DNA of 64,000 bases. It comes from Hyphomicrobium nitrativorans NL23 (GTDB lineage: Bacteria > Pseudomonadota > Alphaproteobacteria > Rhizobiales > Hyphomicrobiaceae). Position numbers and translations under genes: made by a program. Every line of letters starts with the position of its first letter. The first letter of the stretch is position 1. The notes under the pieces were generated by a model. That model was not told where the DNA came from. It saw only the letters and a program-made list of their open reading frames with translations, and ran no database searches. Shown here one piece after another: positions 1-7,755 of this stretch. Location: contig NC_022997.1 in NCBI RefSeq assembly GCF_000503895.1, positions 3,041,821 to 3,105,820 of the forward strand, given 5' to 3'.

Positions 1-202
1 CAGGCGGGGGAGCATCGCCGGGGCGAGGTGTGGTCGGGTCGAATGCGCCGCTCTGGTTCCCCATCAACGCGAGCGCGACAGGGTCACGTGTGGGCTGCTG
101 CACTCGGGGGCCCGCGAAAAGCGCCCGGGCCACGGGATCGTCCGGTGCCGCGTCATCGATCAGCGCGGCTTCGATCTCGGCATCAATCTCGCGAAGGTCC
201 AT
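1..202 (-). CDS. Prophage virion-type protein, N-terminal part (runs off window)
   Basis: Only the first 67 codons are in the window. The ATG at 202-200 follows a GAGGA ribosome site six bases upstream, and only nine bases separate it from the end of the preceding gene. The visible part is acidic and proline-rich with no recognisable domain. It carries two copies of a short motif, DPVARALFAG (residues 22-31) and DPVALALMG (residues 40-48), which also occurs in the next two genes of the operon. Its place after two putative internal virion proteins suggests another phage particle or ejection protein, but that is inference. The ORF is open to the window edge. Confidence 0.6.
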   Translation of the reverse strand, partial: MDLREIDAEIEAALIDDAAPDDPVARALFAGPRVQQPTRDPVALALMGNQSGAFDPTTPRPGDAPPP

Positions 203-211
203 AGTCGTTCC

Positions 212-2281
212 TCAGTGCATGAGCGCCGGCCCGACGAGGGCGCGCGCAACAGGGTCGCCGGCCGGCCGCTGGATCTCCATGGCCCCTGTGGCGCTCATGG
301 CGCCGGTGAACGCCTCTCGCCAGATCTCACTCACAGCCCCCACCTTGCGCGCCTGCGCTTCTCCGTACTCCTGCGCAACTCGAGCCAGGAACGCCGCCTG
401 CTGCGCGGGATCGGTGGCCAGGAGTTGCTGCGCGAGATATTTCGCCCGCTCACCTTTGATCGCGGACAGCTTCTCGAGCGCGTCAGCCAGTGAATTCACC
501 GCTGCATTGATCAAACCGCCCTGGTCGCGGATATATCGGAGCGAGCGGACCATGCTCCCCACATCAATCGCATCCACGGCCTTTTCCGCAGTTGTCGAGT
601 TCCCCAAAACCTTCCGGGCTGTGTCGGAGATGCGTGTCTCGCGGCGCGTGAGTTCCGAGAGCTGCGCGCGGCGACCGCCCGGATATGCGAATTTCCCTGT
701 CTCGCCTGCCCGCTGTGGCATCAGGAACCGCAGTTGGTCACCGACATTCGGGCTGCGCAGGGCACCCGTGAAGTCAGTCGTCGGCCCCGCTGCTTTGCCG
801 CCCATGCGGCTCGATCTGACCTGGAGCCAGGCGCGGCGCACCATCGCCTTTTCGGCTTCCGACATAGACGCCCACTGCGCTCTCGAAATCTGTTCCGTCC
901 CGTTCGCGAACGCACGTCCGAGTTCACCTGCGTTCAGCAGCTCAGATTTCGAGGCAAAATTGTCGAGCGCGTCACGATAGGCCGCGTTGATGGTCGGAAC
1001 GCCTTTCGCGTTGGGCTTGAACACGTCGCGCATGAGATCGTGTTTCAGGCCCGTCAGTAGTCGCCGAAGATTACCCTTCGAACCCGCGATTTCGGCGTCC
1101 AGCGTTTGTTTTGCACTGTGGAACTTAGAAACGTCGGTGACGGGAAACCGGGGAAGCCCGTATCTCCCGATTCCTGCCGTTCCCTCTTGCGTGAACTGCG
1201 CGATGACGTTCCCGAGCATCCGGCGCTCAACATCGGTGAGCTCCATGGCGCGGAGACTGTACTGCTGCAGCGTGGTCGAGAGATCAAACGGCTGCGAGCT
1301 CTGGCGCGCCTTGGCGAAGAGCTTGTCGGCCTCTTTCGATCGCTTTGCCGTGACGCCAGCTACTTTGTCCGCGAAGGTCTCATCCGAGAGCCCCATAGCC
1401 AGGCGCATGTTCTCGCGAAGGCGCGCGATCTGACCACCTGCCTCCGCGCCGCGGCCGAAGTCGATTTGGCCGGCCTGTCTGTTAGCCAGGAACGGCTCCA
1501 CGATCTCATCCGCGTCTCCGCCAACCTTGATGCCGCGAAGAACGCGCTGCGTCGTCGGGGACACGTCAGCGATGGTCTCGGGAAGATCAGCCGTTCCGTG
1601 CTGGAAACGCGTGGCCTGCTGTCCAGCCTGCAATTCTCGAGCAATGTCGGCCTCCGTCATCCCGGCCTTGCGCAGACGGTCAGCAAAGTAAAGTTGAGCT
1701 GCTGCCTCATTGTCAGCCACCGACGTCACTGCCTGCCGGCCGCCGCCGATAGCGCGCGCAGCAGCAGGCAGGCCCGCGCCGATGGCAGCGCCAAGACCTG
1801 CGCCCTCCATGCCGCTGTCGATGCGGTTTTGGAAACCATCTTCACCCGACGCGAAGCCGGCGGTTGCACCGTAACCCGCGCCAACCCCCGACGAGCGAGT
1901 TGCTTTGCCCAGGAAGGTCGGAGCGCGGGAAACGGCACGCGCGGCAAGGCCGCCCGGAACAGCGAACCCGCCTGCCAACTCGGCACCCAACGCCGTGCCT
2001 GGGTTGTGCTCCGAGAACCGGCTCAGAGCCGCGCGCTCTTCCCCCAAGGCTTGGTCGTACGGCGTGCCGGCGAGAGACCGGATGCCGGCCACGAGTTCAT
2101 CACCAGCGCCGAGCGTGACGCCCTGCAACGCGGTGCGCCCCAGGTCCTTACCGTACTCGCCCCAACCTTCATACTCCTTCGAGGCTTCCTGTTCAGGGAC
2201 CATCTCGAAGCCCGGCGGCGGCTGTGGAACGCCGAGGTTGGTGGGAATGAGCTCGAAGCCCGGCGGTGGTTTCGGGATCAT
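212..2281 (-). CDS. Putative prophage internal virion / DNA-ejection-type protein, 689 aa
   Basis: Large phage-type protein without an assigned enzyme domain. The N-terminus has a tandem PPPGFE motif (KPPPGFELIP, then QPPPGFEMVP). A glycine/alanine-rich, membrane-active-looking stretch follows at about residues 50-180, then long charged helical segments, and the end is GDPVARALVG plus five residues. That profile resembles internal virion or ejection proteins of short-tailed phages; the assignment is from composition and context. I chose ATG 2281 because it overlaps the TGA of the preceding gene as ATGA. An ATG five codons upstream (2296) is possible. Part of a tightly packed leftward operon. 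Confidence 0.6.
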   Translation of the reverse strand: MIPKPPPGFELIPTNLGVPQPPPGFEMVPEQEASKEYEGWGEYGKDLGRTALQGVTLGAGDELVAGIRSLAGTPYDQALGEERAALSRFSEHNPGTALGAELAGGFAVPGGLAARAVSRAPTFLGKATRSSGVGAGYGATAGFASGEDGFQNRIDSGMEGAGLGAAIGAGLPAAARAIGGGRQAVTSVADNEAAAQLYFADRLRKAGMTEADIARELQAGQQATRFQHGTADLPETIADVSPTTQRVLRGIKVGGDADEIVEPFLANRQAGQIDFGRGAEAGGQIARLRENMRLAMGLSDETFADKVAGVTAKRSKEADKLFAKARQSSQPFDLSTTLQQYSLRAMELTDVERRMLGNVIAQFTQEGTAGIGRYGLPRFPVTDVSKFHSAKQTLDAEIAGSKGNLRRLLTGLKHDLMRDVFKPNAKGVPTINAAYRDALDNFASKSELLNAGELGRAFANGTEQISRAQWASMSEAEKAMVRRAWLQVRSSRMGGKAAGPTTDFTGALRSPNVGDQLRFLMPQRAGETGKFAYPGGRRAQLSELTRRETRISDTARKVLGNSTTAEKAVDAIDVGSMVRSLRYIRDQGGLINAAVNSLADALEKLSAIKGERAKYLAQQLLATDPAQQAAFLARVAQEYGEAQARKVGAVSEIWREAFTGAMSATGAMEIQRPAGDPVARALVGPALMH

Positions 2282-3705
2282 TTGACGGGCCTCCACTGCT
2301 GACCATCAAATTCGACCACCTCGCCCGTCTGCGGGTGTTGCGCGCGCGGACGCCCGCTGCCGCCCAGTTGTCGTTCCGGGAAGTTGATCGGCGGAAGATC
2401 GATATTGAAGTTTGCCTTCACGCGCTGCCGGACGCCTTCGAGCGCGCGGTGATACTCCCCTTCGTCATTGGCTTGCGCGAGATTGCCTACCACGGCGACG
2501 AGGCGCTCCTGGTCCTTGTCAGTCCACGGTCCCTCACCCGGCGCCCGGATCAGCGGCTTAATGGCGGCGGCCAGCGCTTCGGTGTCGCCGGCGATCCTGT
2601 TCCGCACCTCGCTCGTGTGCCGGTCGCGGCCAGTGTTGATGAGCGAGCCCCAGCCCCGCAGCAGACTCCCAACATAGGAATTCGGGTCGCCCTGATACGT
2701 GCCCGTCGCGGCTTCAAAGGTCCACGGGCTGAACTCGCTTGAAACGCGCGCGAGCTGGTCGAGGCCGCCGGAGATGTTCTGCCCGAGATTGTCGACCTTC
2801 TCTCCCTCGCGGGCCTTGGCCTGCTTCTCCAACTCAAGCTTTTCGATCTCGAGATTACTCTTGCGAAGCTGCGCCTGTTGAATCGGGCTGAGCGGTGCGT
2901 TCGCCTTGCGCCGCTCTTGCATGAAGGCGTTCAACATTGCCACGCCCTGCGCGCGCGTTTGCGGATTGCGGATCAACGTTTCGAGGTACTGCCGCGTGGC
3001 GGGATCCACCTGAAGGCCAGCAGTCCGCTGAGCCTGAGCGGGAGCCGGCGCGGGCATCTGAGGCCGCCCCATCGGCTGGGGATGCGGTCCCATCATTTGA
3101 GGCTGAGGACCGGCCTCCTGGCCGGCGAGCGCTGCCGTTACCGGATCAAGGGCGTGCCGCTCAGGTTGGGGAGAAACGCCACCGGTCTGCATTGGCAAGC
3201 CGCCGCCACCCATGGGTTGGACCGGTTGAAAGCCATGACCAGCCGGCTCCGCAGCGATGATTGCATTGCGCCCGCCCGGCGCGCCCTCGAAAACACCAGC
3301 CTCTCCCGTCGGGCTGACGGGCGTCGGCGGTCGCACCATATCGGGATCGTGCACGTCGGCGGACGGGCCAGATTCTTGCCCTGTCAACGCTGCCGCCACG
3401 GGGTCGAGGGTCTGGCTCTGTTGCGGCTGCGGTCCGAGAACGCCGAGAAGGGCGTTGACGGTTTGCTGATCCATATCCGAGCGTTGCCGCCGCGCCGCTT
3501 CATCACGCTGCTCGGCTTGGTGCAAAGCGTAGCCGCCCATGGCCCCCTGAAGCGCACGTGCGACGGCCTGCGTCCAGTGGCCTACCGGCGCCGTGCTCGT
3601 GCCTTGGCCAATCAGCGCTTCTGCAATCCGCGAGCGCCGTTTGCCCGCTTCCGTTGGCTCATCGAAATTGTAGTACGATCCTGAATTAGCAGCTGTGGCC
3701 ATCAT
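2278..3705 (-). CDS. Putative prophage structural protein, Pro/Gln/Met-rich, 475 aa
   Basis: Phage-context protein of unknown function. Residues 1-90 are helical and charged. About residues 90-225 form a low-complexity Pro/Gly/Gln/Met linker holding two near-identical blocks, LDPVAAALTGQESGP (from 100) and LDPVTAALAGQEAGP (from 186). The C-terminal half is predicted helical and ends in a small basic segment. The start is either of two adjacent ATGs (3705 or 3702) behind a GGGGGA ribosome site; the first overlaps the TGA of the small zinc-ribbon gene. The stop overlaps the next gene as ATGA. A minor virion or internal protein is likely from position; no family recognised. Confidence 0.6.
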   Translation of the reverse strand: MMATAANSGSYYNFDEPTEAGKRRSRIAEALIGQGTSTAPVGHWTQAVARALQGAMGGYALHQAEQRDEAARRQRSDMDQQTVNALLGVLGPQPQQSQTLDPVAAALTGQESGPSADVHDPDMVRPPTPVSPTGEAGVFEGAPGGRNAIIAAEPAGHGFQPVQPMGGGGLPMQTGGVSPQPERHALDPVTAALAGQEAGPQPQMMGPHPQPMGRPQMPAPAPAQAQRTAGLQVDPATRQYLETLIRNPQTRAQGVAMLNAFMQERRKANAPLSPIQQAQLRKSNLEIEKLELEKQAKAREGEKVDNLGQNISGGLDQLARVSSEFSPWTFEAATGTYQGDPNSYVGSLLRGWGSLINTGRDRHTSEVRNRIAGDTEALAAAIKPLIRAPGEGPWTDKDQERLVAVVGNLAQANDEGEYHRALEGVRQRVKANFNIDLPPINFPERQLGGSGRPRAQHPQTGEVVEFDGQQWRPVK

Positions 3706-3881
3706 ATCCCCCTAGAAGCCTTGTTGCGTCTCTCACGCTCCTGACGCGCACGTAGTGAAGCCCTCAGGATGCAATCCAGGCACTTGCTCACTTTTCCACC
3801 TGCGATGAACCGCGAGATTGGGCGCTTCAGACCGCATGTAGTGCAGCGTATCGTGGTCGATTGCTTGCCAGGCACGATCAT
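3702..3881 (-). CDS. Small CxxC...CxxC zinc-ribbon-like phage protein, 59 aa
   Basis: A 59-residue ORF whose ATG (3881-3879) overlaps the TGA of the upstream gene as ATGA, and whose own TGA (3704-3702) overlaps the next ATG the same way. A GGAGA ribosome site lies about eight bases before the start. The protein has two cysteine pairs, CTTC and CLDC, separated by 17 residues, followed by a strongly basic tail rich in Arg. The CX2C-X17-CX2C spacing suggests a small zinc knuckle that may bind nucleic acid. The precise double overlap supports it as real and translationally coupled. Family and function are unknown. Confidence 0.65.
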   Translation of the reverse strand: MIVPGKQSTTIRCTTCGLKRPISRFIAGGKVSKCLDCILRASLRARQERERRNKASRGI

Positions 3882-4474
3882 GAGGGGATCTCCGCAAAGT
3901 CGGCAGCGGTCATCCCAGGCGGCGGGGTCCAGGCGGCGGCGCGCGCCGTATCCTCCTCTACCCCCTTACCTAGAACCTTCCCTTGGTAGACAAGCCTCTG
4001 GCCTCTGGTTTCTAGCCTCTGGAATCTGGTCTCTAAGTCGCGCGTAGAATTCATTGGGCTTTTTGGAACTTTCGACGTGAATTCGTGCCGAATTGCGCTC
4101 GAATTCGCTTCCAAATCGCTCTCAATTCGCTGCGAACTGCCCGTCTCAATATCCGGCTCTGCGTCGTCTTCAACAGCTGCTGGCGAGCAGTAACCACCAC
4201 CCGTTTTGATCAGGAGTCTCGCTTCGATGAGTTGCGGTATGAGCTTGCGGATTGTGCGAGGATTTCCGCCAAGGAGCATGGCGAGCTTTTTATCATCTGT
4301 GGGGAGGGCGCCTTGCGCTTCCCACATCGCGTTCAAACACTCGTTATAGAAACCGCGAAGCTCGAAGCTCATCTGACACGTGTCGGCGCGCCAATCGCGC
4401 GTATAGACTTTTCGCCAGGGCAGCTTTCCGTTTTGCGCGCGCGATCTTGCACTCGTCATCTCTCGCTGGTACAT
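3878..4474 (-). CDS. DUF1376-like prophage protein (possible replication-module protein), 198 aa
   Basis: After a basic N-terminus come LPWRKVYTRDWRAD and a segment (about residues 20-80) with the pattern of DUF1376-type winged-helix domains: a conserved WxADT-like turn, a helix with GFYNECLNAMW, then LPTDDKKLAMLLGG and a second helix. Such domains occur in phage replication-module proteins. The remainder is low-complexity linker ending in a short PPPGMTAADF tail. ATG 4474 is preferred because AAGGA lies just upstream; an in-frame TTG at 4567 would add 31 residues without a clear ribosome site. The stop is coupled to the next gene as ATGA. Confidence 0.6.
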   Translation of the reverse strand: MYQREMTSARSRAQNGKLPWRKVYTRDWRADTCQMSFELRGFYNECLNAMWEAQGALPTDDKKLAMLLGGNPRTIRKLIPQLIEARLLIKTGGGYCSPAAVEDDAEPDIETGSSQRIESDLEANSSAIRHEFTSKVPKSPMNSTRDLETRFQRLETRGQRLVYQGKVLGKGVEEDTARAAAWTPPPGMTAADFAEIPS

Positions 4475-4590
4475 AGTCCTTACTCCAACTGATATTCGAT
4501 GCTGCTTCGCCGACACGTTTCCCTGCCAGGGCGTGTCGGCTTTGTTTTTGTTGAATCCACTGATCAACGAACAGCGGGTATTGGCCGGAT

Positions 4591-4845
4591 TTACGCCAAG
4601 ACTGCGCTTTCACGCTCTTGCGGAACGTGAGCGGCAATCGGCGCCTCTGCGAGCGAGTTTTGAACACGGATCAACTCGGACTCCCGAATGCCGATGCGGC
4701 GGGGGGAGATCTGCAGCACCTTGATCTCGCCGCGGAGGCGCATTCTTTGCAACGTGCCTGTTGCGATGCCGAGTCTGGCCGCAGCCTCGGGGATGCTAAC
4801 GATGCGATCAACGACGGCGGGGGCTTCGCGAAGGGCTGATGTCAT
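4591..4845 (-). CDS. Small helix-turn-helix protein, AlpA/excisionase-like, 84 aa
   Basis: Residues 15-55 contain SIPEAAARLGIATGTLQRMR followed by a basic wing, the layout of MerR/AlpA/excisionase-type winged helix-turn-helix proteins. In prophages these act as transcription regulators or recombination directionality factors. The gene sits two genes from the integrase, which suits an Xis or early regulator. A GAGG ribosome site precedes the ATG. A perfect 7-bp dyad lies 15 bases upstream of the start (4861-4877) and is a likely operator. Whether it is a regulator or an excisionase cannot be decided from sequence. Confidence 0.7.
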   Translation of the reverse strand: MTSALREAPAVVDRIVSIPEAAARLGIATGTLQRMRLRGEIKVLQISPRRIGIRESELIRVQNSLAEAPIAAHVPQERESAVLA

Positions 4846-4860
4846 CGGGGAACCTCATTA

Positions 4861-4877
4861 CTCGTTACGCTAACGAG
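4861..4877. promoter_or_regulatory. 17-bp perfect dyad, candidate operator
   Basis: CTCGTTA-CGC-TAACGAG is a perfect 7-bp inverted repeat with a 3-bp centre. It lies 15 bases upstream of the start of the helix-turn-helix gene and no T-run follows it on either strand, so an operator is more likely than a terminator. Which protein binds it is unknown; the adjacent gene product is the first candidate. Confidence 0.5.
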
Positions 4878-4944
4878 CAGTAGGTTCGCTCAAAAATTCG
4901 GTGTGTGCGCGGCGGATGTCACGGTAATTTCGCTCTCTCCACCA

Positions 4945-5322
4945 TTACCGTGAGCGGCGGTGGCCTGGCATGGCGAGCTGCCAAGCGTCATCAATAGTCT
5001 GGTAGCTCACACCAAGCTCCTTCGCCACGTTCGTGATTGCCAGCTTCACCCGACCGTTGTTCACCGTGTTGGCTTGCTCGATTCGGCGCAGCTCCTCTTC
5101 GACCGAGCATGCGCGATAAGCGCTCCGAACATCAGCATCGATATCATCGAACGGCGTTTTGGCCTTCCGACGCTGAAAGACAAGTTGGAGGTCATCTGCA
5201 ATGCAATGCTGGTCGAGTTGGTTCGCCAGCATTCGCATATCTGGATCGTCGTTGTATCGCTCGCGAATGAGGTGTGCCCAATAAGTCGGGTCCGGGAGCG
5301 GTGGTGCGGGCTTCTTCGCCAT
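4945..5322 (-). CDS. Hypothetical prophage protein, 125 aa
   Basis: A soluble charged protein starting MAKKPAPPLPDPTYW with a GAGG ribosome site six bases before the ATG. The C-terminal third (about residues 95-120) reads VAKELGVSYQTIDDAW, a helix-turn-helix-like pattern, so DNA binding is possible. No family is recognised. It lies between the small HTH gene and the integrase in the same orientation, in the early/regulatory part of the prophage. Confidence 0.6.
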   Translation of the reverse strand: MAKKPAPPLPDPTYWAHLIRERYNDDPDMRMLANQLDQHCIADDLQLVFQRRKAKTPFDDIDADVRSAYRACSVEEELRRIEQANTVNNGRVKLAITNVAKELGVSYQTIDDAWQLAMPGHRRSR

Positions 5323-5445
5323 TGAGCGCCTCGCAAGCGCGTCGCACGAGAGGAATGCGCGGCAACCGGGTGCGAAATCCGGCTTTCGGGGATCAGCCTA
5401 GCCGCGCACGGCGATCATACATCACGCTGACGTTCCGCAGACGAT

Positions 5446-6735
5446 TCACGCTCGCTTTTTTCCAACGCTTCCAACGCCGCCCCCCTGATCCCTTGTCAGT
5501 GGAACCACGTTGCTGCCGCTCCGACCGTCAACAAGCGCCTTCAGGTGGTTGGCCCACAGCTCGAGCGCTTGGCGCTTCTCTGCGAGATAGGAGGCCCGAT
5601 TGTAGATCCCGGCCACGCCGGCCTTCGCGCCACTGACATGGTTCACGATGGCTTCGACAACGTGCGGCTGGGCGAACCCGCGCTCCGACACGTGGGTGAC
5701 GAACGACCGACGGAGATCGTGCAAAGTCCACGGAGGCATCACCTTCGCCTTGGACTTCGTCTGCTTGGCACGCTCGTCTCGAGCCTCTGAAATCCGGGCG
5801 TCGAGCTCCGCCTTGCTCTTGCTCCAGCCGCCATATCCGCCGGCTCCGTAGCCGAACACCAGATCACGGCCATCCTTCTCGAAGGCGCCGGCTGCCTCCA
5901 GGAGGTCCATGGCCGAATCCGATAGCGGCACGATATGGGCGCGTCCGTTCTTGGTGCGGTGCTCGGGCAGCTCGATCTGGCGCTTGTCGCCGTCGGCCTC
6001 CCCGCGCTCGAGGTCACCGATTTCCGCCCGGCGCTGGCCTGTCAGCATCAAAATGCGGACGATGCGGCCATAGTCGTCATCGAGGCACGCATTCCAGACT
6101 TCAACGAGTTCGGCCTCGGTCAGGACGCGGCTGCGCGCCGTCCCCTGGGCGCGGGCGCGGACATTGAGGGTCGGGTTGCTGTCCAGGTACCCACGGTCGA
6201 TTGCCCAGCCGAACAGCCCAGAGAGCGCCATGCGCGCGCGGTCGGCGGCCACCTTGCCGCTGGCTTCCGCCAGCTGGTCGACGATCAGGACAACGTTCTG
6301 ACGGGTGATAGCGTCGATGGGGTGACGGTGTAGCGATCTCCACGATCTCTCCAGGTAGCGCTTCACCTCGAAATGGCTCTTCAGCCGCAGATCCGCCTCT
6401 CTCGCATCGAGGTACTTGGGGACAAGATCTCCAAGCGTTGCGGTGTTCTTTGCGGCCGCGGCCTTAGCCACAGCAACCACATCCGTTCCGAGGTGCGCCT
6501 TTGCCAGGATGCCGGACGCCTCCAGACGCATGGCCTTCAGGTTGCCGCGTACGGCGCGGCCCAGCGTCTTCCGGCGCTGCTGAGCGCCGACATTGTACTT
6601 CACGAAATAGGAGGCCTTTCCGGACGCGAACTTCCGGATACCGAAGCCTGGCAGATCGTCGTCAAACACCTGCACATCGCGTGCACCGGCTGGAACCCTT
6701 AGGCGGTCGGCGTAGCCTTCCACGATCTTCGCCAT
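5446..6735 (-). CDS. int: Prophage tyrosine recombinase (P4-type integrase)
   Basis: Site-specific integrase of the DUF4102/P4 subgroup. The N-terminal arm-binding domain has the subgroup pattern VFDDDLPGFGIRKFASGKAS, with a core-binding SAM-like region in the middle. The C-terminal catalytic domain shows TGQRRAEI (Arg I), a Lys in TKNGRAHIVPL, HDLRR (His-x-x-Arg), NHVSG and the nucleophile Tyr in IYNRASYL. All catalytic residues are present. I chose ATG 6735 (429 aa) because GGGGG lies just upstream; a 24-codon extension is possible. The gene abuts the tRNA-Thr fragment, its probable target. Confidence 0.93.
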   Translation of the reverse strand: MAKIVEGYADRLRVPAGARDVQVFDDDLPGFGIRKFASGKASYFVKYNVGAQQRRKTLGRAVRGNLKAMRLEASGILAKAHLGTDVVAVAKAAAAKNTATLGDLVPKYLDAREADLRLKSHFEVKRYLERSWRSLHRHPIDAITRQNVVLIVDQLAEASGKVAADRARMALSGLFGWAIDRGYLDSNPTLNVRARAQGTARSRVLTEAELVEVWNACLDDDYGRIVRILMLTGQRRAEIGDLERGEADGDKRQIELPEHRTKNGRAHIVPLSDSAMDLLEAAGAFEKDGRDLVFGYGAGGYGGWSKSKAELDARISEARDERAKQTKSKAKVMPPWTLHDLRRSFVTHVSERGFAQPHVVEAIVNHVSGAKAGVAGIYNRASYLAEKRQALELWANHLKALVDGRSGSNVVPLTRDQGGGVGSVGKKRA

Positions 6736-6890
6736 AGCACCCCCGATTTGCGGAACGTGGGCGGCACGCACTTTCTGACCACCCGTGATCTCTCCTGGAT
6801 AACACATCAGAGAGTATCGGGCCTGGAATTCCCGTCAATACAGGTCTTATGGCATCTTGTGATCCGTTGTGGTCTTTAGTGGATCATATG

Positions 6891-6946
6891 CACAGCGCTG
6901 ATTTGTAATCAGGGGGTCGGGAGTTCAAGTCTCTCAGGCGGCACCA
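6891..6946 (+). other. tRNA-Thr(TGT) 3' fragment, prophage attachment-site half
   Basis: From the anticodon arm onward the sequence reads as a tRNA-Thr: CTGA-TTTGTAA-TCAG anticodon arm with anticodon TGT, a variable region, a T arm with GGGAGTTCAAGTCTCTC, and the acceptor 3' strand AGGCGGC-A with encoded CCA. The 70 bases upstream give no matching acceptor 5' strand (GGTCTTT cannot pair with AGGCGGC) and the D loop lacks GG, so this is not a complete tRNA. It is read as the displaced 3' end left by integration into a tRNA-Thr gene. A TGATCC/GGATCA inverted pair (6860-6865, 6881-6886) lies just inside the phage side. Confidence 0.8.
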
Positions 6947-7044
6947 CCCTCCACTCCGTCCCGGCAAGAGCGGTCACCCGTGGAGCATAACGCCTTGCTC
7001 CGCCGGCGGACGCCGTGCGTAATCGCTCCTTTTGAGAGGGCTCA

Positions 7045-7548
7045 ATGAGCATCTTTTGGAAGCGTGTCCAGCGCGTGCTGTTCTGGGCGGCAATCGTTTT
7101 GGGATGCATGTTCGTCGTCGGGCAGGCCGTTCATTCGCTCTATCCGGACGCGTGGCTGCGCGTCGAAGCCACGGTGAAGTCGTCCTCGATCGAAAACGCG
7201 ATCGTCGGCCGGAGCGGCCGCCAATGGGGCATCCTCGTCAACGCCTCCTATGAGATCGGCGGCCGCTCGTACGAGGCCGCCCTTGCGGCCCTGCGAACGC
7301 GCAACGCCGCAGACGCCGAGGCGGCGCTCGAAAAATGGCCAGCCGGCCGGACGTTCCCGCTCTACGTCGAGGCGAGCAATCCGGAAAATGTCTCCCTTTA
7401 CCCCGACGGAGGGCGCAGCGGGGCAACGGCCGCCGCCGTCCTCCTTACGCCGCTACTCGTCGGCCTCGTGGCGTTCGTCCGGTTTCTCGTGCGGCGGGTC
7501 CGCGCCAGAAAGATGCTGCGGTCCGATCCAAATCCCGGGCCGACTTAA
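7045..7548 (+). CDS. DUF3592-type membrane protein, 167 aa
   Basis: First host gene after the prophage. A transmembrane helix at about residues 10-29 is followed by an extracytoplasmic beta-rich segment (ASYEIGGRSYEA, then VYVEASNPENVSLYPDG-like pattern) and a second helix at about 128-150, ending in an Arg-rich cytoplasmic tail. This helix-beta-helix layout and the NPENVSLYP turn are typical of DUF3592 proteins, whose function is unknown. A GAGAGGG ribosome site precedes the ATG. Confidence 0.7.
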   Translation: MSIFWKRVQRVLFWAAIVLGCMFVVGQAVHSLYPDAWLRVEATVKSSSIENAIVGRSGRQWGILVNASYEIGGRSYEAALAALRTRNAADAEAALEKWPAGRTFPLYVEASNPENVSLYPDGGRSGATAAAVLLTPLLVGLVAFVRFLVRRVRARKMLRSDPNPGPT

Positions 7549-7755
7549 GTCCGGCAGGCGGCGATCTCGGACCGGGCGCAAACGCCCGCGATGCTGCGGT
7601 GCAGTACGTGCGCGGAGCATTGAAGGGCGCAGACCGCGTTCCTACATGGTGTGGCAACGGTCCACATCCTCCGTCGGACGTGTCGACCGCGCCGCTGAGT
7701 TCCCGTTCATCCGTCGCGGAGGCTCGCTCCGGCGACGCCCGACCGGAGACTTGCC

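Noticed and set aside
30-980. Long plus-strand open frame at the left end
   Set aside because: It lies antisense to the phage gene and has the low-complexity Ser/Ala/Arg composition of a shadow frame.
6871-6946. A complete tRNA-Thr gene
   Set aside because: The acceptor 5' half does not pair with AGGCGGC and the D loop has no GG; only the 3' half fits.
7573-7588. A terminator after the DUF3592 gene
   Set aside because: The stem CGGGCG-CAAA-CGCCCG has no T-run on either strand.
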